From: Isoetes taiwanensis
Taxonomy: Eukaryota > Streptophyta > Lycopodiopsida > Isoetales > Isoetaceae
Assembly (NCBI GenBank): GCA_021234155.1
Contig: JAJEKV010000005.1
Location: forward strand, 26,568,620 to 26,632,619
Direction of reading: 5' to 3'
DNA: 64,000 nt
Both the position numbers and the translations under genes were made by a program. Positions 53,938-64,000 of this stretch are shown piece after piece (positions within the stretch are counted from its first letter, which is position 1; the number at the start of each line of letters is the position of its first letter). The notes under the pieces were generated by a model, which was not told where the DNA came from, made no database searches, and saw nothing but the letters and a program-made list of their open reading frames with translations.

Positions 53938-55680
53938 GTGTGTTTTCTTCATTTTGAGGTAAGCTCTCTTATTTTGAATAGCTCCAACTTTGCTGCATCC
54001 GGGGTCTCTTCTATTCCTATTAATGCCTCAATTGGCCTCCAATTGCCAGCAAACTCTCGGATTAATCCTTTAGCTCTTGATGGTGTATCTTCTGCCTCAC
54101 TTTCTACAACGATTTCCTCCTCTTCCTTCATCTCAGTTTGTTCATGCTTCTCCCAAACCACCCCCCCCCCCTGCATCCTGGTTCTGGAACCCCTAGTGGT
54201 GTAGCTCCACTGCGTGCTACTTCTTCTGTGCCAGCAAGTGCTTCTACTACTCCTGCTATTGGGACATCAACTAATCTCGACTTTCATGCTCCTCATACAC
54301 GCTTCAGTGATTGGATTAAGCGGGATATGTCTTCCAGTGTTAGAAGTGCCCGGGTCTCTGCCGCTATAAATATTTTGGTTGCAAATAACAAACGCGATGT
54401 CTCGACATATTTGAAGGACTTGCAATCTATGGCTGATCATATGGATGTTCAGTTGCCTTTTGAGGATGTTTTTTATGAGCCAGATCATTGTGCTAGTATG
54501 TTTGCTAATGCTGGTGAACCTGTGATTGCAATTGATCACAACTCGCATTTGCAGTGTGTTCAGAATTTGGTTTCGCATGCGGTTGTATGTCATTTCACGG
54601 GCCAGTTCCTTGATCTCCATAGGATGGGTTTTTGGTTTAAGCAGCATCTTCAAAGACTAAAGTTGCCTACTTTTGAATCCTTGAAAGTTCTTGACAAAAA
54701 GAATAAATTTTTTCATGATCATGTTTGATTCTTCTGTTCCTGTGGATAAGCTTGTAGAGCATGGAGTAGAGCCCTTATGGGGAAACTATCTGCTATATCA
54801 AGCTTACACACCTGGTTTTGCACCTAATAAGTCAAGTGCTCTCTGCATACCTTGTTGGTTTGCTTTGGAAGACTTTCCAATTGAAATGCAAGCCCCTGAG
54901 TTCATAGTGGCTATTGCTAACGGTCTGGGGTTGCATCTTGCCCATCTATTGTCAATGGTCCTCGCATTTGTGTATTTCTGCCTATTTCTGCTTCATTACC
55001 AAAGTCTATTATGGTTAGGCGTGGCCCTCTTCTTTAGATATCATCTATCTTTGCTCAATGGTCCTGAATTAGGTAAGATGTTCCCTGATATTGATACTTT
55101 TGCTGCTTACCGCCATGCTTCTCCCTTGAAGCCTGTTCTTTCCTCTATTGCCGCACCTGCCACTTTCACCTCTACTGTGACCACACATCCTACTGTTGCT
55201 CATGTGCCTTCATGTCTTCCTGTTGTGTCCTCCACGCCTACTCAATCAATCCCTTCACCTCCTGTCCAACATCAGCCATTTGATGACGAGGTACGTCGTA
55301 GATTGCAAGTCATTCAAGAGACACAAGAAAGGCGGGAAATGATGAATGAGGGATGGCAGCGAGTCAGTTTAAAGAAGGCGGCACGAAATAAGCATGCACA
55401 TGTCACACCGCGCTCTTCTGAAGGCACACATGGAAGGGTTGAGCGGAGCGGAGGCTCTCCCTTACCACCTGCGGGTCAGCATACGGAGGGAGCTGATCTA
55501 GAGTGTTCTTCTATTGGGAGGGATGAGCAGAGCGGAGGCTCTCCTTTGCCAGGTAATTTACATAATGGAAGGGTGGAACAGAGAGGAGGCTCCCCCTTAC
55601 CAATTTCCAAAACACAATGGGCAGATCTCCCACTTGATGATGCTGCTGAGATGGATGTAGAACATCATCATACATCTTGA
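53938..55680 (+). pseudogene. LINE-C ORF1 (DUF4283-type RNA-binding protein)
   Basis: Three frames in series. The first (from about 53,938) shifts in a C-run at 54,162-54,171. The second (54,138-54,728) is Ser/Thr/Pro-rich, then reads VVCHFTGQFLDLHRMGFWFK. The third (54,691-55,680) continues with FDSSVPVDKLVEHGVEPLWG, then CIPCWFALEDFPIEMQAPEF and IVAIANGLG. These match the DUF4283 pattern (fFxvrF ... gPW ... pxWvrLpxLPxex...IaxxLG). The C-terminus has three copies of a GGSPLP motif and no CCHC knuckle that I can see. The stop TGA (55,678) shares its A with the ATG of ORF2. Confidence 0.75.
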
Positions 55681-56870
55681 TGAACATACTATCTTGGAAC
55701 GTGAGAGGTGTGGCTTCTTCCCCATGTAAAAGGAGCAGTTTATCTAATTATTTGTCTAAGTTTTCGATGGATTTTTGCTGCCTTCAGGAGCACAAGTGTT
55801 GTAAAGGTGGGGTGCAGAAGCTGGCTGCAATTGTGGGTCCTCATTACAATGTCTTGGTTGCTGCTTCTAACTCAGCTAAGGCTAGAGTCCTCACTGTCTG
55901 GAAACCTTCCCTTAAACTTTTACTCAGGTAGACAGATTTGGACAGTGGACAATAGTCAAATGGATGGATAAGGGGCAAGAGTGGGGAATTGTGAATGTGT
56001 ATGCACCTAATCAGCCACGTCAGCGAGGCTCTCTGTGGGCCACTTTACGGACTAAGATTATGCGGCTTGGTCATAATGTAGCATGGCTACTAGTTGGTGA
56101 TTTTAATATGGTTGAGTTTGAAGCGGATAGGTGTGGTGGGGTACACAGGTTGTTCAGGAATTTGAACGTGAGCAGTGGAGGCAGCTTGTGCTGGACTGCA
56201 GAATGGTAGAAGTTGACGGAGACCAGTCTTTTACATGGTGTAATGGCTGGACTGGACCAGGTAGAGCTTACGCTCGGCATGATCGTGGGTATTATAATGT
56301 AATAGCTGCTGGCTTACTGGGTAACTTGCAAAGGACAAATATGTTGGATAGTTCCATATCTGATCACAATCCACAATGGCTTTCGATTACAGCGCCAGTG
56401 CATAGACGAGCTACAAGAACCTATTTCAAGCTTAACACTCGATATTTGTCAGACCCAGAGTTTACTGATGGCTGCATGCATGCCTGGTCCTCTACATTTT
56501 CTCGTCTTCGAGGTATGTCTAGAGTTGTTGACGCTTTGGCAGCAGTTAAATCCTTTGCTAAGCAGTGGGAACGTAGGAAGGCGCAGGAAACTAGAGGCCA
56601 GTTACTAGCTTTGTATATGGAGCTTCAAATGTGTCGTTCACAAGCCCCTTCATCAGGTATTTGAGAGAAAGAGTTATTGGCAGAAATAAGAAACATTGAG
56701 TTTATACAGGCAACTCAAGCTCGCGTTAAGGCCGGTTTGGATTGGTTTAAATTGGGAGATATAGGTGCTCTCACTTCTTCTTTAGGGCGGCAAAGAGAAG
56801 ACGCGTGTCAAGCTCCATATCTTCGCTACTTCTACCTGATGGCTCTGAAATTTCTAATGCTGCACAGTTA
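55680..56870 (+). pseudogene. LINE-C ORF2 endonuclease domain, frameshifted
   Basis: From ATG 55,680: MNILSWNVRGVASSPCKR, then DFCCLQEHKC, the usual start of plant L1 endonucleases (NxRG, catalytic 'lqEtK' here QEH). A shift near 55,925 moves the frame to WGIVNVYAPNQPRQRG and WLLVGDFNMVE (catalytic D-x-N), a second shift near 56,150 leads to SFTWCNGWTG and LDSSISDHNPQWLSI (SDH motif). An in-frame TGA lies at 56,662-56,664, and the linker towards the RT continues to 56,870. The family's key residues are mostly present despite the breaks. Confidence 0.85.
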
Positions 56871-56996
56871 AAGCAGTTTCTTTTTGATCATTTTCTGCTT
56901 TTTTTGCTGATTTAGTCTCTGCCCTTCCAAGAGGACATGCAAGAGGCAGTTTTATCTAAGATCCATCCTATTATTTCCCCATAGTAGCGTCTTCAG

Positions 56997-59154
56997 TTGG
57001 AATCAACTATTACTGTCGATGATTTGTATTCTGTTGTAGACTCTTTAAATAATAAGTGCCCAGACTTGGATGGTTTTCCTGTAGAGTTTTTCCAAGCTTA
57101 TTGGAATTGGCTGGTGATGACGTCTTCAATGCTTTCTCTGAGTTTCGCCAGTTCAGGAGCTTGGATAAGATCATCAACACTAGTTTCATTTCCCTTATTC
57201 CTAAGTGCAAAGAGCCTAAAACTATCTCGGATTGGCACCCTATAACTTTGTTATCTACGGTGTACAAGATCTTTGCTAAGGCTTTGGCAGAGAAAGTGAG
57301 GGATATCTTTGCAGAGTCTATCTCCTTCACGCAATCAGGTTTTTTACCTAAGCGCTGTATTCTTGATAATGTGTCCGCCGCTTATGAGGGGATGTATTGG
57401 GCACATCTTAAGGGTCAGCACATTGTATATCTCAAATTGAATTTTGCTAAAGCCTATGACAGTATAGATTGGAATTTCCTACAAAAATGCCTTTTGACAT
57501 TGGGATTTGGAGAGTTGTTTACTAGAGATGTTATGAAGCTCCATCTTTCTGCTCGGGGTAAAAGCATGTTAGGGTGTACCACTTTTGGAACCTGCAAAAG
57601 TACATACACTAGGTACTTCTGAACTGGGTACTTTCTCATTTTTCTTTTCATTAAAACTAATACAAAAATCCAAAATAAAAGTCAAGGACATGGTAATATT
57701 CAAAGTTAAGGTAAAGATAATGCTATCGGAGACCAATATATATAAAAAAAGTTCTAAAACATACCTTATATTGAGATATTATATAGGTACCCAGTACCCA
57801 TTCCTGGCTACCTTTTTAGGTACCTTTTTAGTCACTAAATAATACTTTTTAAGGGACACCCTAACATGCTTTTACCCCTCGGTCTACTGTGCTTTTTCAG
57901 GGAGAACCATCGACTGTGTTTCCTATTGGTAGAGGAGTTCGACAAGGATGTCCCCTTGCCCCGTTATTGTTCACTATTGTGGCAGAGGTATTGTCCCAGC
58001 TATTCTCTTCGGCTACTCAAGATGGCGTAATTCAAAGATTGACTATGGAGAATGGTTCTCAAGAAGCATGTAATCAGTATGACGATGATACATTTCTCTT
58101 TCTAGTGGATGAGGATGATAATCTTCAGAATGCTGAGCTTTTGCTGGACTCTTTCTCCCTGGCATCAGAGGTTCTTGTTGGGTGGCTAAAATGCTCTGCT
58201 TTATGGACTTTGGATGTGGATGTTCCTCCCCGTGTTAACGAGTATCCGTGGAAAGTGCTTCCTCAAGGGAAGGCCACTAAACTCTTGGGCATTCCTGTAG
58301 GTATACATATCTCTACTTCAGATGCATGGGATGTTATAGTGGAAGGTATGCGTAAGCATCTTTTTTGGTGGAATACAGCTAAGCTTTCTCTGGCAGGGCG
58401 GATAGTAGTTGCTAAGCAGGTTCTCGGCAACACTCATGTGTATATGGCATCTGCTGTACTTGCCTCACAAACAAAGTTTCAAGAGGTTGTCGCAATTGTC
58501 CGTAACTTCATTTGGACAGGTACTGAGACATGTGTAGTTGTGAAGGTCGCTTGGTCCACATATACCAAACCAAAATTTACTGGAGGTCTAGGTATGATTG
58601 ACTTTCATTTACAGAGTAAAATTATGATATCTAAGTTAATTTGTCGCTACTTGGTGGGTATGGTACATTCGCCTGGAATGAGATTGGTTGCGCAAGCACT
58701 TGGGCAGTGTATTCCTTTTGGGAAACTGGCACTTAGGGTAGTTCTTCCTTGGTGTCTCTTTTATCAGCTTCGTCCATATCCGAATGCTTCTCCCTTCTTG
58801 AAGGGACTGCTTGATTCTTGGGAGACATTTCGTGTGCTATTTAAGATTAATCCAGGTGTGTGTCCACAGGTGGGTTCTCTGTGTTGGTGGATTCCTCTGG
58901 ATAATCACATGCCTCTGTGTGCTACTGTACATCCATTGACTCAGCGGCGTTGGAGGCGTGCTGGTATTCTCACAGTTGGTGCTTGGTATGAGGCAGGACA
59001 CTTGTTGACTTGGGATGCTTTTCAGACTAAGTTTATACTATCTCGATGGGACAGAGCTCTGTGGCAAAAGCTGGCTGACATTCTGCCAGACGCTCCTTCA
59101 CAATCAGTTGATGTGCCTATTTGGACTGGCCCCCAAATTGTTAATGCACAATGA
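56997..59154 (+). pseudogene. LINE-C ORF2 reverse transcriptase, split by a MITE
   Basis: VDDLYSVVDSLNNKCPDLDG opens the domain; after a shift near 57,100 come FISLIPKCKEP and SDWHPITLLSTVYKI, then FTQSGFLPKRCILDN. Motif A reads YLKLNFAKAYDSIDW, with Asn where the catalytic Asp of LDF is expected. The frame is cut at 57,556 by a MITE and resumes at 57,882 with FPIGRGVRQGCPLAPLLFTI (motif B). Motif C reads NQYDDDTFLFL in place of YADD, keeping two aspartates. The frame then stays open to 59,154 with the thumb and connection (SLAGRIVVAKQVLGNTHVYM). Not functional as read. Confidence 0.9.
57556..57877. mobile_element. 322-bp MITE inserted in LINE-C
   Basis: Ends GGGTAAAAGCATGTTAGGGT and its exact inverse, giving 22-bp perfect terminal inverted repeats. 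Flanked by CTCG on both sides (57,552-57,555 and 57,878-57,881), or CTCGG if the TIR is taken one base shorter. Removing it and one duplicate restores the LINE frame (LHLSAR then STVLFQGEPS). No coding capacity; AT-rich inside. Superfamily not assigned. Confidence 0.95.
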
Positions 59155-59157
59155 CTT

Positions 59158-59749
59158 GTGCATTCGTTATATCAAAAGCTGGTTCATGTTGACATTGTTC
59201 CCCCTGGGCTGGTTGGCTGCTCCGCATTCCTCCTCCTCAGTGGAAGCGTATGTAGTCCTGGGTCTGGAATAAATTGCTGCATCCCAAAGTTTCTATCTTA
59301 TGGTGGCAACTCCTTCACAGATGCCTGCGGGTTAATGTGCTGGTTCATAAGTTTTATCCCCGCATTTCAGAACTCTGCCCATGTGGAAGCGGCAAGTTGA
59401 GAGTATCGCGCACTGCTTCTTTCTATGTGACCAAGTTCAACCAGTTTGGTCATGGTTACTATCTCTCTTCCATGTGGTCTTGACTAGCCAGCAGGTGCTT
59501 CTCGTCATTTATCCTTCCACTTGGAACAACTTGCAGCAACAAGCTTTCCACTTAGCTTCAGGCTGGTTGTTGTGGTCTACTTGGAAAAGAAGGCGAATGT
59601 GTATCTTCAAAGGCTTATCAATTAGTGTCGACCAACTTCTTCACGAGGCGCAAAATAGATTGGTAAAGGCATACCTATATTCTCAGCTTGCTCCTGAGAA
59701 AAAACGTTTGATTTTTGAGGAATATTTGGGTATCTTATCTTATGCATAG
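59158..59749 (+). pseudogene. LINE-C ORF2 C-terminal zinc-finger segment (zf-RVT-like)
   Basis: Over two frames: LHPKVSILWWQLLHRCLRVN, then ISELCPCGSGK (59,274-59,400), then after a shift VESIAHCFFLCDQVQPVWSW and GWLLWSTWKRRRMCIFKGL. The W-x-x-LxxxL ... C-x-C ... E-S-x-x-H-x-F-x-x-C ... W ... WxxWxxR pattern is typical of plant LINE tails. The final frame ends at 59,749. Confidence 0.85.
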
Positions 59750-59868
59750 ACAGGTGGCTGCACTCAGCGGATTATCTTTGTCTGCTGAGATTTTATCCTG
59801 TCTCTGCATCTATGTGTGTTCTTCTTCTGGAATATTGAATAAGAGTTTGTCGTCCTTCAAAAAAAAAA

Positions 59869-61099
59869 GGGGACAAAGGTCAAGAATAGCCTTCCCTGCG
59901 GATTGGCAGCCAAATCCTGTCTGTTGCATCCTAAGACAAGCTAAAATCCAAATAATATTCATACAATCATGCAAAATAAAAAACAAATATTTGTTAGGGA
60001 CGAGTTCATTTGTGATTTTCAAAGTCCCAAGAACAAGGAAGGCTGGATAACGTCTGCAAATGCCTTTTTCAAACTTTTTTGTAAAAGTTTTGTGGCACCA
60101 TTGTAAGAAGAAAAAATATCCAAGTCATTTAAAGATAATGGACAAAACGTGGACGAAGCCCTTTCGTTTTTTAAAAGGCCATCACAACATTTCTTTATAA
60201 GCAAGTAAAATGTGCAATCTAAAATAGGCACAACCTTCTATTTTTTGAAAGGCCAACAAAAGTTTGAATAAAACAAGAGAGTTTTGTTGCAAACTATTGT
60301 TAGAACAAAAAAATCCAAGTCACACAGTCTACGCTCCTCCTACATTTTTGGATGTTGCCATCTCTCTCTTTCTATCCAGAGCTTGTGGTTCCTTGTTCTA
60401 AATTTGCACAATATTATTCTGGCCATCTTGAATTGGCTAATGTCTGTGTATATTGCTTGCCCAAAACTTCCTTCTAGGTTCATGGTTTGTAGGATCCGGC
60501 CATAGTTGCTAGTGTGGTCGTTCCTTTTTCGATGTCCTAATCGATGCTCTAAAAGTTCGAAGATCTTGTTTTTGCTTGCAAGCCTGTAAAAACTCGAGCT
60601 CAATAACCTTAGCAAATTTTAAGGTTGAGTTTATTCTTTATTTCAACCACTAGTTGGACAATATTTTGTGATAATGGATCTCTAAAAGAAGTTAAAAGGA
60701 ATAGTGGTCTAAAGCTTTTGCTAGATCTAGGTAGTAGAACAGGGGCAAAGAACAAGTATTCCCACCTTGAACTATTAGTTTGAAAACCTTAAAACTTTGT
60801 ATAGATTATCATGGGATTGAACCTATGCTAGATATAATGAGTTGATTAGTCATTGGAATGACTCAAGTGTAGATAATGGCACAAGTTAGCAAACAAGAGA
60901 AGTCATAGCAATTTGGCTGGATTGCTAGTCTAACGTTGTTCATTGAGTTTTGCAGGACATTGAAACAATTTTGCAGCAATCCAATTTAAAAATCCTTCCT
61001 ACCTTTTAAAGATGCATGGAGCAACCTAAAGATTTAGGAGCATGTTAATCATGAAGATATATAGAAAAAGAGATGAGAATGGTCACAAGTAAATTTTTG
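59869..61099. other. Intergenic, no gene seen
   Basis: AT-rich with scattered purine runs. The open frames on both strands are short and unremarkable. Confidence 0.5.
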
Positions 61100-61459
61100 G
61101 ACAAATTACCAAAATACCATTAAAGTTTGCCAAAATTACCAAAATGCCACTAAACCCAGTGGTATTTTGGGAAAATTGGAAGTAACGTCTTCTTAATGAT
61201 CTGAATGCAAATGTGCCCTTCAGGTGAATTGTAGATTAACCTGAGATTCTGTCGAACGGGCATAAGATTGTTTTGATTGGAAATGAAAATTTTAAGTTAT
61301 AAGCTCTTGAGTTCTTCAGAATTTTACAATTCATCTGAAGGGCATATTTGCATTCAGATCATTGGGAAAACGTTATTGCCAATTTTCCCAAAATACCACT
61401 GGGTTTAGTGGCATTTTGATAATTTTGGCAAACTTTAATGGTATTTTGGTAATTTTCCC
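61100..61459. repeat. Fold-back element with arms of about 130 bp
   Basis: 'aaattaccaaaataccatta' at the left is matched by the inverse at the right (to 61,456), and pairing continues inward through 'ccactaaacccagtggtatt' and 'gatctgaatgcaaatgtgcc' with occasional mismatches. Flanks 'aaattttt' (left) and 'aattttttt' (right) may be a target duplication. About 360 bp overall; no coding capacity. Confidence 0.9.
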
Positions 61460-61721
61460 TAATTTTTTTGAGAGAAAGTGTCCCCCCAAGTATCTTTTGG
61501 GCTAGGGAACGCCAGAGATAAGGCAAGAGAAACCTGAAATTGGTTACAAATTTTACGGTTTGGTAAAACATGCTATGCTCGAGGTGTTTTTGAGTGTTTG
61601 GAGTGTTGGAGCATCTTGATTATTTGCTAGAATGAAAATGATATCCGTTTATATCTGATGTATATCCTCATCAACTAGGAATTCTATGTCTGCAATGTGA
61701 TAGTAGACCCCGTATTAGAAA

Positions 61722-61924
61722 CCTCAGACTATACTTGAGGTCAGTTCTAATTGTTCTTGAACTATATGGAAATTCTCAAACTGTAATTGAGGTCAATTCT
61801 AAGTGTAATTGAGTTGTTTAGAAAGCTCACTGTAAGTGAGGTCAATTCTAAGTGTAATTGAATTGTATAGAAAGCCTCATATTGTAATTGAGGTCATCTG
61901 TAATGTAAATGAGATGAAAGGCAC
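61722..61924. repeat. Four-copy degenerate tandem repeat, about 50 bp
   Basis: 'tgtaattgaggtcaattcta' recurs at about 61,785, 61,834 (tgtaagtgagg...) and with more changes at 61,730 and 61,888; each unit ends near 'agaaagc.tca'. Confidence 0.85.
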
Positions 61925-63129
61925 ATCTTTCTTTATATAGAAATGATCGAGGGCGATTAACGAAGGGAGCAATGGTTATAGTACAAGCTCAATAGGAGTG
62001 GCCAGGATGGTATTCAGAAGGAAACTTGGAAGGCCCTTAAGACTAAAGCAAAGTAAAAGGCAAAGGTTGAATATCAAATAAGGCATAGTGATTATTATGG
62101 AAAAAGGGAGATCAATATAAACAGAGGGGATTCTAATGTTCAAGGACATCCTTTGGCCGTTGGCATTGATGGGAGGTGATATGGTACAAGCTCAGGGGTG
62201 CGGTCGCAAGGCATTTTGGTCAAGTGAAGTGATGATAATATCATAATTAGGCTTATGATAATAATATACCATGATTAAAACCCATTTTTCAATGATATTA
62301 AAAGATAGGACCTTTTAGCTAAATTTAGACTTTTACCTTTCAGAAGAATGAAAAGTTATAAGTAGATGAGAAGATCTCGAATTTACACAATTTTTACTTC
62401 CCTGGAACAATCTCGGAGTCCAGTTTTCTTAGCTTCATTTGTCCTTAGATTCCTTACCATTTGCGGAGATATGGCTAAAAGTGCGACAATGGATCAAAGG
62501 CGACAACATAACTATCTTTATATACTTTGTCAATTTAAAGGGTTTGCCTCTATAGTTCATCTCTAATGGATGGAGTTATCCTTTAGATTTATTAAGTAGC
62601 TTTTGGATGCTCCTGAAGTGGTGTTATTAATCTAAGCTAATGTTGACCAATTCCCTTGACTTGTATAGAGTTAGGAATCATGTTGGGGGTGGTGAGTTCT
62701 AGCCACGGCGGCTAATTTTAATAATAATTGTTCTTGCGTTGACTGCTTAGAGTGGCAAAGTAACTGATTACCCTTGTTTTGCCCTGCCAAGCTTTCCCGT
62801 TGCGAATAAAGCATGGTTGGGTGGACGAGTTTATGCCAAGAGATTCCACTCAAGTGATTATATTTGTTTTTATGTAATTGAGTTTATCCGTAGGACCTGT
62901 ATTTGTATAAGTAATTGCCAAAACGTATGGTAAAGATCTCAGAATGAAGAGCATAATATGTAGATGCAAGTGAAAATGTCAAAAGTGGCATCACAAACAA
63001 CTAGAATAGGAATGCAAAATTTTTGGTCGACATCCCGGGCTAAGATATTTTCAATAATCTATCATGTGTGTGCTTGCAAACAAAAAAGGAAGGAAATCAT
63101 GTGATGGTGGAGAAAATCACGACACCCTC
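61925..63129. other. Intergenic, no gene seen
   Basis: No recognisable coding region, RNA gene or strong repeat. Confidence 0.45.
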
Positions 63130-64000
63130 GCCCTAAAATGCCTTCTATTAAAATATTATGTTGGGTATTTGCTTATGCACTGCCACCGGCTATTCTATTT
63201 TTGGGTTGCCCCAAGGGCATACCCTATAGGGATGGAGGTTGCGGATTTGGCATATGCTACAAACTTTGCGGCTTGGATGGTGGATACATGGTATGTTTGC
63301 GATTTGAACGATGGAGATTGGCCGAGCTAAGACACTTAGTTAAAAAATGAGGATTTTTCTATTTCCAGGTTTTTTTCTATTATGTGCTTGGAACTGGAAG
63401 TGTTGACAAGCTAGTATATGTGATGACCATATGCATACAATGTATATGGCCATCATACGAGTACAATGTATATATGGTTGTCATCCGCTCTTGTCCTTAT
63501 TCTTTTCAATTACATAATTTGTTTCCAGTCTATTTGTATAAAATGTTTCGATTATTACTTTTAGCAATGCTTCTTGAACCCTCATGAGGGCAACCCATCA
63601 TGCGACAACAACCTTGTTACAATGGGTTGCCTTCATGTGGGCAATCCATCGAGGGTTCAAGAATCATTGCTAAAAGTAACCATCATCACCTCAAGAACCC
63701 CAGCCCAAAGTTAAAAAAAAAATGGAAACAGAAAAATCCTCCGTTTTCTACTAAGTGTCTTAGATCTAGGTCAATGTCCACTGTTCAAATCGCAAACATG
63801 ACACATATCCACACACTCTTAGCTCTAGATCAATCTCCACCATTCAAATAACAAACATGTCACATATCCCCCCAAGTAATTCCCATAGTTTCTAGCATAT
63901 ATGCTAAATTCTCAACCTCTGTCCCTAGTGTATGCCATTGGGGCAACCCCAAAATACATAAGCAAATACGAAGGAAGTTTAATAGAAGAGAAATATCCAA
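63130..64000. repeat. Long inverted repeat, arms at least 240 bp, running off the window
   Basis: Left arm about 63,130-63,370, right arm about 63,720-64,000. For example 'gtttgcgatttgaac' (63,295) and 'gttcaaatcgcaaac' (63,785); 'ggatttttctatttcc' (63,353) and 'ggaaacagaaaaatcc' (63,724); 'gggttgccccaagggcat' (63,203) and 'atgccattggggcaaccc' (63,934). The right arm holds an extra tandem copy of about 65 bases ('ttcaaat..caaacatg.cacatatcc' near 63,785 and 63,845). The spacer holds a second hairpin. Confidence 0.9.
63555..63679. repeat. Inner hairpin within the long inverted repeat
   Basis: TTACTTTTAGCAATGCTTCT at the left pairs with the inverse at the right end (AGAATCATTGCTAAAAGTAA), and pairing continues through 'tgaaccctc' and 'ggcaaccca'. 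Arms about 30 bp clean, longer with mismatches. Confidence 0.9.

Larger units (their letters stand above)
53938..59868 (+). mobile_element. LINE-C: plant L1-type retrotransposon with MITE inside
   Basis: ORF1 (DUF4283-type), ORF2 endonuclease, reverse transcriptase and C-terminal zinc-finger (zf-RVT-like) follow in the canonical order, ending with a ten-A tail at 59,859-59,868. Several frameshifts and stops inactivate it, and a 322-bp MITE sits in the RT. Removing the MITE restores the RT frame at that point. The 5' limit (near 53,870-53,940) is approximate and I could not fix a target duplication. Confidence 0.9.

Noticed and set aside
54138-54204. Programmed frameshift at the C-run of LINE-C ORF1
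   Set aside because: A homopolymer indel, mutational or technical, is the simpler explanation, since other unprogrammed breaks occur throughout the same element.

Overview
This is repeat-rich nuclear DNA of a land plant. Evidence: a eukaryotic initiator tRNA-Met and a tRNA-Lys, plant-type transposable elements (DUF4283-type LINE, Ty3/gypsy pol, Helitron of the plant Rep/helicase type), traces of intron-containing genes, and low gene density. A large non-flowering-plant genome (for example a fern) is a plausible guess, but nothing here fixes the species. No gene in the window is clearly an intact, single-copy host gene.

Layout. 1-1.6 kb: T/G-rich degenerate repeat. 1.6-6.8 kb: decayed L1-like LINE (LINE-A) with a cysteine-rich ORF, a coiled-coil/RRM ORF1 and broken endonuclease and reverse transcriptase. 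8.6-37 kb: a tandem array of homologous 2.5-3.3 kb units (A0, A, B, C, D, E) whose edges fall on (TTC)n or (CTC)n microsatellites. On the minus strand five of the units (A-E) carry the same decayed exon with splice sites, and two carry a fold-back hairpin. The array is interrupted at 12.1-16 kb by a hypothetical ORF and a broken Maf-like gene. At 22,450-31,612 a 9,163-bp Helitron splits unit D. Both its ends can be placed to the base, because the duplicate unit E keeps the empty site at 34,780/34,781.

37-48 kb: intergenic DNA with hairpins, a minus-strand Ty3/gypsy pol remnant (39.3-40.9 kb), a 0.5-kb direct duplication, a decayed LRR fragment and a LINE 3' fragment (46.6-47.2 kb). 48.4-50.7 kb: the 3' exons of an unrecognised minus-strand gene, its truncated duplicate, and a 0.63-kb element with 32-bp terminal inverted repeats. 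50.8-51.9 kb: tRNA-iMet(CAT) and tRNA-Lys(TTT). 53.9-59.9 kb: a plant L1 LINE (LINE-C) whose reverse transcriptase is split by a 322-bp MITE with clear target duplication. 61-64 kb: a fold-back element, a 50-bp tandem repeat and a long inverted repeat running to the window edge.

How it fits together: the window is mostly a record of nested transposition and local duplication. The order of events can be read from it: array duplication by 3,168 bp came first, then Helitron insertion into one copy; LINE-C insertion, then MITE insertion into it. Many coding frames are broken by single-base shifts. Short GC-containing patches of mismatch between near-identical copies suggest that some of these breaks could be assembly error rather than decay.
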